Shown here piece after piece: positions 1 to 7,226 of a stretch of 9,437 nucleotides of DNA (positions are counted from its first letter, which is position 1; each line of letters begins with the position of its first letter). Origin of the DNA: Sediminibacterium sp. (lineage in GTDB: Bacteria > Bacteroidota > Bacteroidia > Chitinophagales > Chitinophagaceae); contig JAOASV010000175.1 of assembly GCA_030158535.1 (NCBI GenBank), positions 1-9,437 on the forward strand, in the 5' to 3' direction. Below the pieces are notes generated by a model. It searched no databases and was not told the DNA's origin. It was given only the letters and a program-made list of their open reading frames with translations. The position numbers and the translations under genes were made by a program.

Positions 1-777
1 AGAAAGTTCTTCAATATGTGGCCGCATTTCTTTGGCACCTAATGCACAGTTCAAGCCAACACTGAGTGGCTCTGCGTGTTTGATAGAGGTATAAAATGCT
101 TCTAGTGTTTGACCACTTAAAGTTCTTCCTGATGCATCTGTAATGGTACCGCTAATCATGATGGGTAGTTCAGGGATATTGTTTTCTCTAAAAAATTCTT
201 TGGCGGCAAATATGGCTGCTTTTGCATTGAGGGTATCAAAAATAGTTTCGATAAGTAATACGTCTACACCACCATCTACTAGTCCTTTTATTTGTTCTTT
301 GTATGCAACAACTACTTCATCAAAAGTTACTGCTCTAAATCCAGGATTGTTTACATCTGGCGAAAGACTGAGTGTTTTATTTAACGGTCCTATCGCACCA
401 GCAACAAATTTTGGTCCGCTATCTTTATGTTCTGCTGCAAACTCTTCAACAGCACGTCTAGCGCAGGTTGCGGCCGCCACGTTTAATGCATAAGCATAGG
501 ATTGCATATCATAATCGGCCATCGCAATAGTGGTACTACTAAATGTATTGGTTTCAATAATATCGGCACCTGCTGCTAAATATTGTTTGTGAATACCTAC
601 AATAATGTCTGGCTGTGTAATGCAAAGCATATCATTATTGCCTTTTACGTCGGTATGCCAATTTTTAAATTGTTCACCACGGTAATCGGCTTCCTCTAAT
701 TTGTGACGTTGAATCATGGTGCCCATAGCGCCATCAATCACTAAAATTCTTTGTTCTAATTCGTTTTTAATACGCAT
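1..777 (-). CDS. metH: Methionine synthase / homocysteine S-methyltransferase, N-terminal part (cut by window edge)
   Basis: The frame is open from an ATG at 777 to the window edge, giving 259 codons and no stop. The translation follows the homocysteine-binding barrel of cobalamin-dependent methionine synthase closely: DGAMGTMIQ near residue 14, GADIIETNTFSSTTIAMADY, SPDVNNPGFR, LLIETIFDTLNAKAA, PIMISGTITDASGRTLSGQT and VGLNCALGA. The Cys at about residue 244 in the last motif corresponds to the first zinc ligand (Cys247 in E. coli MetH); the second Cys pair would lie outside the window. The family transfers a methyl group to homocysteine in the cytoplasm to make methionine. In Bacteroidota this barrel is often a separate gene of roughly 340 codons followed by a gene for the cobalamin-binding part, so either a full or a split MetH is possible. 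The start fits the E. coli N-terminus. A 190-base structured leader with its own promoter lies upstream. Confidence 0.93.
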   Translation of the reverse strand, partial: MRIKNELEQRILVIDGAMGTMIQRHKLEEADYRGEQFKNWHTDVKGNNDMLCITQPDIIVGIHKQYLAAGADIIETNTFSSTTIAMADYDMQSYAYALNVAAATCARRAVEEFAAEHKDSGPKFVAGAIGPLNKTLSLSPDVNNPGFRAVTFDEVVVAYKEQIKGLVDGGVDVLLIETIFDTLNAKAAIFAAKEFFRENNIPELPIMISGTITDASGRTLSGQTLEAFYTSIKHAEPLSVGLNCALGAKEMRPHIEELS

Positions 778-945
778 CTCATAGGTAGTTTACAAATGGT
801 TGATCCACTTATTACATGATCTTGCTAAAAACGTAGGGAGCGTTAAGGGGGGCGTTGCTATCATACGTTTATTAGTTCGATTGTGTTCGAAAGTAGGGGT
901 CTACTCGAATGTACAGGCTGAACAATAAACAAATCCGCCCGTGCA
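778..945 (-). promoter_or_regulatory. Candidate structured 5' leader (possible riboswitch) of metH
   Basis: This stretch runs from the predicted transcription start (about 945) to the metH start codon and contains no convincing protein gene. It holds nested complementary segments. Positions 850-854 pair with 936-940 (five G-C pairs). Inside that, 867-878 pair with 920-930 (eleven pairs, one bulged base). Inside that, 886-890 and 893-896 pair with 905-909 and 901-904 (nine pairs, a two-base bulge and a four-base loop). In addition, 829-835 can pair with 864-870 (seven pairs), which would take bases 867-870 away from the eleven-pair stem. Two competing folds before a methionine gene are what a cis-regulatory RNA would show. 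I saw none of the conserved cores of the SAM-I, SAM-II or cobalamin riboswitches, so the ligand, if any, is unknown. The pairings are read from the sequence; regulation is inferred. Confidence 0.42.
886..909 (-). repeat. Hairpin-forming inverted repeat in metH leader
   Basis: TTCGA (886-890) and GTAG (893-896) are complementary to TCGAA (905-909) and CTAC (901-904), leaving an AA bulge and a GGGT/ACCC loop. The hairpin sits inside a longer stem (867-878 with 920-930). No run of T follows on the minus strand, so it does not look like an intrinsic terminator for the upstream gene. Confidence 0.55.
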
Positions 946-949
946 GGAC

Positions 950-958
950 GCAAAGATA
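950..958 (-). promoter_or_regulatory. Bacteroidota-type -7 promoter element for metH
   Basis: Read on the minus strand the bases are TATCTTTGC, an exact match to the Bacteroidota primary sigma -7 consensus TAnnTTTG. It lies 10 bases past the stop codon of the OB/YceI gene and about 170 bases before metH. A clear TTG-type -33 element at the usual spacing is not visible; the region around 978-985 is at best a weak partial match. Transcription would start near 944-946 and produce the structured leader, which suggests that metH is not simply a continuation of the recR/YceI transcript. Confidence 0.6.
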
Positions 959-967
959 GGTAAAACC

Positions 968-1915
968 CTATAATTGTGTGTAATTACAATTAATTTCTAG
1001 GTCTACTTTTTCGGTAACCGCGCTTGCGTCAATATTAAAATCTGACATACTGATGCTCATGATGGCAGTGGCGCCAATACTGCCTTTACGAATGTTTAAG
1101 GTTGCGGTGGTTTGAACTGGTTTTGTTACACCATGCATGGCTAAAGTTCCAACAACTTTGGCGCTGTATTTACCATCTTTTGTAAAGTCAATACTTTTAA
1201 TATTTTGAATGGTGCCGGTAAAACTAGCCCTTGGATATTTTTCACTCTCTACATATTCTTCATTAAAATGCGTTTGCATTTCGGCGTACTTAAATTGAAA
1301 TCCTTTAAATAATAAACTAAAACGTATTTCTCCAGTAGCGCTTATTTTACTTGACACTTCGTTGTTAATAGCACTCACATCCGCGTCTGTGGGAGACACA
1401 AATTTTATACTTCCTTTTTTGGTAGAAAAATTAAGTAGGGTATCTTGTATGGGTGTTACAGTTTGCGCAACTGTTTTTGTAGTGTCCGTTTTTCCTTTAA
1501 ACAATAGCACTGCTTCATTGATGACAATATTATTATCTTCTGGAAAATAGCCCGCGCAAATACCCTTGTATGCTATGCTATCAAAGGGTTGTAACGAATT
1601 TTGTAAAGTACTAAATGCAACCGTAATACTACCCGTATGCGCATCGTTTTCAATATTTACGACCCAGTTACCTGCTTCATTTTTGGATGCTTCTTTTACG
1701 GTACCGCTTAGTTCTAATACTTTATCGGTGTACTGTGTACTTGCTTTTTTTTCATTTTGTTTAAAAGCGTCAAGTAGTGTATTTGTAGTCGCTTTAACCG
1801 CTACTTCATTGTTAATATTGCGGTGTGGTTTGTGGTATACCCACCATGCAAAGCCGCCACCTAAAATACCTATGAGTGCAATGAGTCCGAGTGACCATTT
1901 TAACCAAGCTTTCAT
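968..1915 (-). CDS. Membrane-anchored OB-fold (tRNA_anti-like) plus YceI-domain protein
   Basis: The 315-residue product has a single hydrophobic helix at residues 4-27 (LKWSLGLIALIGILGGGFAW) with no lipobox Cys, so it is probably an uncleaved anchor with the rest in the periplasm. Residues about 38-142 resemble the tRNA_anti-like OB-fold family: a helix (TTNTLLDAFKQNEKKA), then KVLELSGTVKEASKNEAGNW, and an end strand with GICAGYF and INEAVLL. Residues about 158-313 match YceI: FSTKKGSIKF, ISATGEIRFSLLFKGF, YPRASFTGTI, and VGTLAMHGVTKPV. YceI proteins form lipocalin-like barrels that bind lipid or isoprenoid ligands. The ligand and role here are unknown. The start codon lies 10 bases after recR's stop, indicating co-transcription, and no Shine-Dalgarno sequence is visible. 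The two domains are more familiar to me as separate proteins, so the fusion is notable. Confidence 0.85.
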   Translation of the reverse strand: MKAWLKWSLGLIALIGILGGGFAWWVYHKPHRNINNEVAVKATTNTLLDAFKQNEKKASTQYTDKVLELSGTVKEASKNEAGNWVVNIENDAHTGSITVAFSTLQNSLQPFDSIAYKGICAGYFPEDNNIVINEAVLLFKGKTDTTKTVAQTVTPIQDTLLNFSTKKGSIKFVSPTDADVSAINNEVSSKISATGEIRFSLLFKGFQFKYAEMQTHFNEEYVESEKYPRASFTGTIQNIKSIDFTKDGKYSAKVVGTLAMHGVTKPVQTTATLNIRKGSIGATAIMSISMSDFNIDASAVTEKVDLEINCNYTQL

Positions 1916-1925
1916 GTTGTAGAGT

Positions 1926-2540
1926 TTATTTTACGTATTGACCTACCGGTAGTCTATTGGTAATACTTCTGGCAAGTGTCATTTCATCTGCATATTCAAG
2001 TTCGCCACCAAAAGCAATACCTCTAGCAATGGTAGTAACCTTGCAACCCATCGGCGCTATCTTTTTTTGGATATAATAGATGGTGGTATCTCCCTGAATG
2101 GTTGGATTGAGCGCAAAAACGATTTCTTCGGTGCTTTCTTTTTCGATTCTAGCTACGAGCGCTTCAATATTTAGTTGCTCTGGCCCAATACCGTCTAAGG
2201 GAGAAATAATACCGCCAAGTACATGGTAAGTGCCATTAAATTGACCGGTGCTTTCTATGGCAATAACGTCTCTAATATTTTCAACCACACAAATGATTTG
2301 TTGGTTGCGCGCACTATTCGAACAAATAGAACAAATATTGCCATCACTGATATTATAGCAGCGTTGACAAAACTTAATTTCTTTGCGCATTTTTGTTATG
2401 GTATCACCAAACATGGTAACATCTTCGGTGTCTTGCTTGAGTATATGCAAAACAAGACGTAAGGCTGTCTTTTTTCCAATACCAGGTAGCTTGGCAAATT
2501 GGGCCACTGCATTTTCAAGTAAGGAAGAAGGTAATTGCAT
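1926..2540 (-). CDS. recR: Recombination mediator protein RecR
   Basis: The 204-residue length is the usual family size. An N-terminal helix-hairpin-helix motif is visible (KLPGIGKKTALRL, residues 17-29), then a four-Cys zinc site (C58, C61, C70, C73), then a Toprim region starting near residue 82 (IICVVENIRDVIAIE), and the conserved tail GIAFGGELEYADEMTLARS. RecR acts in the cytoplasm with RecO and RecF to load RecA on gapped or SSB-coated single-stranded DNA. No key residue looks missing. It lies 11 bases after the lipoprotein gene and 10 bases before the OB/YceI gene, inside a compact same-strand cluster that begins with a helicase-nuclease, so both repair genes probably share a transcript. 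Confidence 0.96.
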   Translation of the reverse strand: MQLPSSLLENAVAQFAKLPGIGKKTALRLVLHILKQDTEDVTMFGDTITKMRKEIKFCQRCYNISDGNICSICSNSARNQQIICVVENIRDVIAIESTGQFNGTYHVLGGIISPLDGIGPEQLNIEALVARIEKESTEEIVFALNPTIQGDTTIYYIQKKIAPMGCKVTTIARGIAFGGELEYADEMTLARSITNRLPVGQYVK

Positions 2541-2551
2541 ACTTTAATTTT

Positions 2552-3964
2552 TTACCAAGTAACCGTTATTTCATTATCCCAGTTATTACGCACAGAAATA
2601 GGCTTTGGAATTTCTATAACAATTTCTGGCTGTCTTTTGTTGACTTGAAATGAACCCGTATCCCAAATACCATTTTTATTGGTATCAAAGAGTATTCTTA
2701 ATTCGTAGCTACCCGGTTTATATCTTTTAATAAGGAGTTGATTACTCGTTAAAGCGTAACTATTTATCACTTCATTTCTTTCGATGATTTGCAATACAGG
2801 GTGACGTGTTGTATCGATATTAGGGAACTTAAACTTGATAAGTCCGTAATCGGCTTCTTTTTTCGTGTAAAATGATAAAGTGTCTGATTTTGCAGTGGTA
2901 TTGCCAAGGCTATCAGCTACAAAACCCTTTGTTAGCAATAGTTTAAAAGGTTCGCCAGCTGGCCAGTTGTAGCCAATACTTAATTTAGTAGCAGCGCTAT
3001 CCAGTGCAAGGGTATAATCCTCTTTGGGTACGAAACTCGTATCAACTAGTTTAATAGCAGCACTATCTTTGATACTAACTTTTTTTGCAAATGTTAATTC
3101 TAGTGGAGATAATAAATCTTGCTCACCATTGTTAAAAGAAACATTGTATTTTAACCGCTTGTCTTCTTTTGCATCCTTTGTATTAGTAGCAGCGTAGATC
3201 TTTTTTTCAATTTTTTTAAATGCTTCAAAAGCATAAATCGTGTCTGGTTTTGTTTTTTCACTCACCACTACCTGTTCGTTTAAAAAACCAAAATAGTTTG
3301 TACTATCATCGTATTTTCTAGAAAAATTAGTCGGGATTACATAAGCTGCATACCTGCCTGGCGCTAAGTTTCTAAAACTAAAATTGCCTTTCCCATCCAC
3401 ACGTGTATAATACCTAGGTGTGTTCTTGTAAATAGACGTATCGTTTAAGTTATTATGTAGTACAACAATAAGGGTACTGTCTACTTTGCCGGTAGCAGCT
3501 ACAATTACATGGCCATTATAATTACCATTATCGATTGTGGAACCCGTAGAAAAAATATACCTAAAACCTTTTGCCATATTTGACTCGTTAACATCCACAA
3601 CGGCTTTTCCAAAGTCTAATGTGTAGGTTGTGTTTTCTTCTAAAGAGTCTTTAAATTTTATCGTTACATTTTTCAGTTTGTAATCTATAATGGGTGTGTT
3701 TTTGACAGTAGGCGATACGATTAAGTTTTCTTGTATACCCTGAAGCGTTAAGTATTCATCAAAACTGAGCATAAAATTTTTAGTACGCACATTGGTTGCA
3801 GAGTCTTTGGGTAAGGCTACCACTAATTTAGGTGGCAAGCTGTCTCTAGGACCACCACCAGGCGGAATGATATTGGCACAACCCGTTAGGTACAAGCTTA
3901 TAACTAACATGAGGGCTACTGCACCAACTGATTTAAACATCTTTTGTATTGAAAGCGCAAACAT
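2552..3964 (-). CDS. Ig-like (SbsA/Big_5-type) domain lipoprotein
   Basis: This 470-residue product starts with a lipoprotein signal: a hydrophobic run ending in LTGC with Cys29 as the lipidated residue, then ANIIPPGGGPRDSLPP, a motif typical of a Bacteroidota family. Residues about 44-145 form an SbsA Ig-like domain (LPKDSATNVRTKNFMLSFDE, LEENTTYTLDFG). Residues about 151-215 resemble a carboxypeptidase-regulatory-like beta fold (GKGNFSFRNLAPGRYAAYVI). Residues about 283-372 look like a second Ig-like unit. Near the C-terminus D427-TNKNGIW-D435 looks like a calcium-loop sequence. It is probably outer-membrane anchored; no enzymatic function can be assigned. The start given lies 3 bases after the helicase stop codon, suggesting translational coupling. 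Met9 (start at 3940) is an alternative that gives a more standard signal peptide. recR follows 11 bases downstream. Confidence 0.85.
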   Translation of the reverse strand: MFALSIQKMFKSVGAVALMLVISLYLTGCANIIPPGGGPRDSLPPKLVVALPKDSATNVRTKNFMLSFDEYLTLQGIQENLIVSPTVKNTPIIDYKLKNVTIKFKDSLEENTTYTLDFGKAVVDVNESNMAKGFRYIFSTGSTIDNGNYNGHVIVAATGKVDSTLIVVLHNNLNDTSIYKNTPRYYTRVDGKGNFSFRNLAPGRYAAYVIPTNFSRKYDDSTNYFGFLNEQVVVSEKTKPDTIYAFEAFKKIEKKIYAATNTKDAKEDKRLKYNVSFNNGEQDLLSPLELTFAKKVSIKDSAAIKLVDTSFVPKEDYTLALDSAATKLSIGYNWPAGEPFKLLLTKGFVADSLGNTTAKSDTLSFYTKKEADYGLIKFKFPNIDTTRHPVLQIIERNEVINSYALTSNQLLIKRYKPGSYELRILFDTNKNGIWDTGSFQVNKRQPEIVIEIPKPISVRNNWDNEITVTW

Positions 3965-3967
3965 AGG

Positions 3968-6900
3968 CTAATCTCCAGATTCGTCTTGATCTTCATTTAG
4001 TTCATGAAGCGCAATGGATATCTTATTTGTTTTGACAAAATTACACCAATGGCATTCGTTTTTGCCACAACCCGTATAAAATTCCTTGTTTTTAATTTTT
4101 TGCCATACCGTTTCTATCTGGTTCGTTACAGTTGCGATATCCTGAGGTGTCACCACTACTTTTTCCTGCTTATACACACCATTTTTATCGGGTTCAATAA
4201 AATCAAAAGTGGCACTGATGGCTTCCCAGTCTTTGGAAGGGTAATTGTCAATCAAAATTTTGTAGAAAACGGCCTGTCTCCAATAGTCGCCCCCGTTAGG
4301 GTCTTTGTCATGCGGTGGCTTTATTTTAGGTCTGGCTTTATCAATATCACCCGTTTTGTAGTCTACTACATTGACGCTTTTGCCGTCAAATTCTATCTTG
4401 TCTAATTTACCTTTTAAAGGCACACCTTTTACAACCACATTTCTAATATTGGTTTCTGCGAGCATTACTTTATTCCAGCTACCAATATTAGCGTCGTAGT
4501 AATTGGTTAATACAATTTCACCATACTCCATTCTTCTATCAAATTGTTCTTTGGTGAAATTTTCTCTGTGACGGTGCATGTACCAATTAAAATCCGAAAT
4601 AAATAATTCTTTGGATTGAAATACGTTATTGTTCTTTTGCATTTTTTGAAATAGCATTTCAAGTGCAAAGTGAACCGCAGATCCAAATTCGGTGGCTTCT
4701 GATTTGCCAGAAGGCACTCTAACTAAATTGTTATAATAAAATTGTAATGGACATTTAAGGTAGTTGTTAAGCGCCGTTACGTTCATGACAAATTTATCGA
4801 GGAGCTTATCTACAAAATCAGCTTCTTCTTTTTCGATTTCTGGCGCTTGTTCTTTACTAAAACCAATCAGCGCAAATTCACTTAATTGTGCTTCTGATAT
4901 ATTTATTTTAGTAGGCATGAGTGCGTAACCATCTATAATTTCAGCAACAAATAAAGATGGCTCTATTTCTTTACCATCATTTTTATACTGCGTATAGCTA
5001 ATGTGTAAATGCTTTGCAGCCCTTGTTAATGCTACATAAAACAGGCGTCTGAGTTCTTCCTCCTCTTTAAACGCTGGGCCAGAAACAAAAATGGTATCTG
5101 GTAATTGGTATCCTCCGCCCGGTTTCTTTTTCTTTTCCCAATTGCTTGCATTACAGCCCACAACAAATACGTGTTCAAACTCTAGTCCTTTAGAACCGTG
5201 TGCGGTTAATAAATTGACTGCGCTATGGCTGCCACTTATTTTTGCTAACGGAAGTGCAAGTCCCTCTTTATTCATCAGCGAAAAAATAGTAACTAGTGCA
5301 TCTAAGCTGAGCCTTGGGTTTCTGCGCGTTTCTTCTTTTATAAAATCAAAGAGTCCGGTTAATAATTTTAATTCCCAGTGCTTATCCGGGCTTTCCATAA
5401 TGCAGCGGAGTAAGCCCGATTCTTTGATACAATTTTCAAACAATGTTTGTAATGTTTCATTGGGAACATCTGCAATGACTTTTTCGATAAAGGTTGCAGC
5501 TGCTTGCAAGCCCGGTATTTCTTTTGAAAATAAATCTTCTCCTTGGCCCGTTAATTTTTCTGCAATAAGTCTGCGCAGTGATGTTTTATTGTCACCAAAT
5601 CTGCGGTCCGCAACTGCAGCACTTAGTTTGGCAATTTCGATGGGCGGAATTTGAAACCAGTCAAAATGTAAAATTTCAAATAAGAGTTCATCTCCACCAT
5701 AGGGTATATCATGCTCTGCGGCTAAATAGGTAAGTAGCTTTACTAGTTTTTGAGGTGTGGGTTGGTCTAGTATATTTACACTTCGTTTGCTGTAATAAGG
5801 GATATTTTTTTCTTTAAAATAAGCGCCTAATTCTTCGCCATACTTGTTTTCTTTATAAATCACGGCAATTTGCCCGGGCGCAGTACCACTGTTGATCAGC
5901 GCTTCTACAGCCGTTGTGATACCAATCATTTCGGCCCTTGGCGATTCATATACTTCAATTACTGGGGTATGCGTTAGGGGCGTCAAATTTGTATTGGAGG
6001 CTACCAAGTCTTTACTGAGGCCTTCAATTTTTTTGACAAGCCTTTCTTCGTTTTTATCGATAAGGGTTTTGGAAACGTCTAATATGGCCTGCGTAGAGCG
6101 GTAATTGTTGGTGAGTACGACTGTAAGCAAGCTATCCGAAAACTTATCGGCAAAAGCTTGCATGTTTTCGATGTTGGCGCCCTGAAAACGGTAAATACTT
6201 TGATCGTCGTCACCTACAACAAAAATATTGGGGGTATCCCAAAAACTAATGAGTTGCTCTACCAATTTATTTTGTGTTCCACTGGTGTCTTGGTATTCGT
6301 CTACCAATATATATTGGTATTGCTCTTGGTAGCGAACAAGTAAATATTTGTCTTCATCAAATGCACGAATCACCCAGTTAATCATGTCATCAAAATCATA
6401 CCTGTTTTTTGCGCGCATCATTTGTTGAAACACCGGAAAAGCGGCCACTGCTGCACGTAACTTTTCCATTTTTTCTGTTGCTTCCTCAATCTTATTTTCT
6501 TTGAGGTCGCCTGCCTTAAACCCTTTGTAGGCGCGCTTATACACAAACTCTTCTCGGTTGGGCATGTCTGCAATAAAGGCATCGATACAGGTATTTATAT
6601 ATTCTGGCGTCCAACCTTCTTTTTTCATGGTAGAAAAAAGTTGCTGCAAATTATTGATCTCAAAATATACATCGCCTCTATATCTTTTTAGTGGATGATT
6701 TTTTGGAAACTGATCAATTAATGTTTTAAAGAGCGCAATTTTTTCAAGATCAGAAATAGGATCTAAACTGGTTTTTTCAAACAAGGATAAATTTTCTTGA
6801 ATGATATCATTGCAAAAAGCGTGAAAAGTATAGAGATTTACTTTGTAGGCGTCAGGTCCAATAAAATCGAGTAGTCTTTTGCGCATGGCTACCACACCAG

Positions 6901-7117
6901 CATCTGTGTAGGTAAGGCATAAAATATTTTCGGGACGGGTATCGCTCTCTAATAATATTTTACCAATACGTGCGCCTAAAATTTGTGTTTTTCCAGTTCC
7001 AGGGCCAGCAATCACCATAACGGGCCCTTCCATATTATCAACTGCTTTTTTTTGTGCTGGGTTAAGTCCCTGCATCATGGTATTAAAGGCGGCTTGTTGT
7101 TCTGTTTTAGTGATCAT
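3968..7117 (-). CDS. UvrD/Rep-family (SF1A) DNA helicase fused to Fe-S PD-(D/E)XK nuclease
   Basis: The product is about 1049 residues from the ATG at 7117. A GTG 14 codons earlier (7159) keeps the frame open but adds only unconserved residues. Helicase motifs appear in order: AGPGTGKT (Walker A Lys43), VDEYQDT (from about 272), GDDDQSIYRFQGA (about 300-312), NNYRST, LTAHGSKGLEF (about 634), and LFYVALTRA (about 690). The C-terminal third is a RecB/AddB-type nuclease: EFGSAVHFALE, D906 in GKLDKIE, and D919 and K921 in VVDYKTG. One Cys before the nuclease core (C789 in LKCPLQFYY) plus C1017, C1022 and C1025 in CGKNECHWC match the AddB-like arrangement for a 4Fe-4S cluster. It should unwind DNA with ATP and cut single strands, probably in double-strand-break or stalled-fork processing. 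All key residues are present. It is the first gene of the cluster containing recR. Confidence 0.9.
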   Translation of the reverse strand: MITKTEQQAAFNTMMQGLNPAQKKAVDNMEGPVMVIAGPGTGKTQILGARIGKILLESDTRPENILCLTYTDAGVVAMRKRLLDFIGPDAYKVNLYTFHAFCNDIIQENLSLFEKTSLDPISDLEKIALFKTLIDQFPKNHPLKRYRGDVYFEINNLQQLFSTMKKEGWTPEYINTCIDAFIADMPNREEFVYKRAYKGFKAGDLKENKIEEATEKMEKLRAAVAAFPVFQQMMRAKNRYDFDDMINWVIRAFDEDKYLLVRYQEQYQYILVDEYQDTSGTQNKLVEQLISFWDTPNIFVVGDDDQSIYRFQGANIENMQAFADKFSDSLLTVVLTNNYRSTQAILDVSKTLIDKNEERLVKKIEGLSKDLVASNTNLTPLTHTPVIEVYESPRAEMIGITTAVEALINSGTAPGQIAVIYKENKYGEELGAYFKEKNIPYYSKRSVNILDQPTPQKLVKLLTYLAAEHDIPYGGDELLFEILHFDWFQIPPIEIAKLSAAVADRRFGDNKTSLRRLIAEKLTGQGEDLFSKEIPGLQAAATFIEKVIADVPNETLQTLFENCIKESGLLRCIMESPDKHWELKLLTGLFDFIKEETRRNPRLSLDALVTIFSLMNKEGLALPLAKISGSHSAVNLLTAHGSKGLEFEHVFVVGCNASNWEKKKKPGGGYQLPDTIFVSGPAFKEEEELRRLFYVALTRAAKHLHISYTQYKNDGKEIEPSLFVAEIIDGYALMPTKINISEAQLSEFALIGFSKEQAPEIEKEEADFVDKLLDKFVMNVTALNNYLKCPLQFYYNNLVRVPSGKSEATEFGSAVHFALEMLFQKMQKNNNVFQSKELFISDFNWYMHRHRENFTKEQFDRRMEYGEIVLTNYYDANIGSWNKVMLAETNIRNVVVKGVPLKGKLDKIEFDGKSVNVVDYKTGDIDKARPKIKPPHDKDPNGGDYWRQAVFYKILIDNYPSKDWEAISATFDFIEPDKNGVYKQEKVVVTPQDIATVTNQIETVWQKIKNKEFYTGCGKNECHWCNFVKTNKISIALHELNEDQDESGD

Positions 7118-7226
7118 GCTTAAAGGTAAAATTTCTATGGTTACTTGAGGGTGGTGCACCCGTATTTTTAATTAAAATTTAGTCAAACATTTATACTCCA
7201 TTTTTGTTGTAAGCTAAACGACCCTT
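7118..7226. other. Divergent intergenic region between helicase and SRPBCC genes
   Basis: This 109-base AT-rich region separates the divergent starts at 7117 (minus) and 7227 (plus) and must carry promoters in both directions. The plus-strand candidate is listed separately. For the minus strand, TAAATTTT (reading 7181 to 7174) is a weak -7 candidate without a -33 partner, and TACCTTTA (7128 to 7121) lies too close to the start codon for an ordinary leader. I saw no clear repeat or operator. Confidence 0.5.
7178..7206 (+). promoter_or_regulatory. Candidate promoter of the SRPBCC gene
   Basis: TTTA at 7178-7181 and CATTTTTG at 7199-7206 are separated by 17 bases, close to the Bacteroidota pattern TTTG-N17/19-TAnnTTTG with one mismatch in each half. 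Transcription would begin near 7212, about 15 bases before the ATG. The match is imperfect and the region is AT-rich, so a chance match is possible. Confidence 0.33.

Noticed and set aside
143..493. Plus-strand open frame opposite metH
   Set aside because: It lies wholly inside the strongly conserved metH reading frame on the other strand and has no family resemblance of its own.
810..840. Plus-strand TGATCTTGCTAAAAACG...GGG resembles the 3' part of a SAM-II riboswitch
   Set aside because: It lies on the strand opposite to metH, with no plus-strand gene downstream to control, and the rest of the SAM-II consensus is not visible.
778..967. tRNA-like TTCGAA sequences in the metH leader
   Set aside because: TTCGAAC is present, but there is no acceptor stem, D-arm or anticodon arm around it. 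It is explained by the hairpin at 886-909.
5091..5654. 187-codon plus-strand open frame opposite the helicase-nuclease gene
   Set aside because: It overlaps conserved helicase motifs encoded on the minus strand; its translation is Ser- and Leu-rich without domain features, typical of an antisense frame.
7118..7159. GTG start at 7159 for the helicase gene
   Set aside because: It would add 14 residues (MHHPQVTIEILPLS) that do not resemble the usual start of UvrD-like helicases. The ATG at 7117 lies shortly before the conserved LNPAQ segment. It remains a possible alternative.
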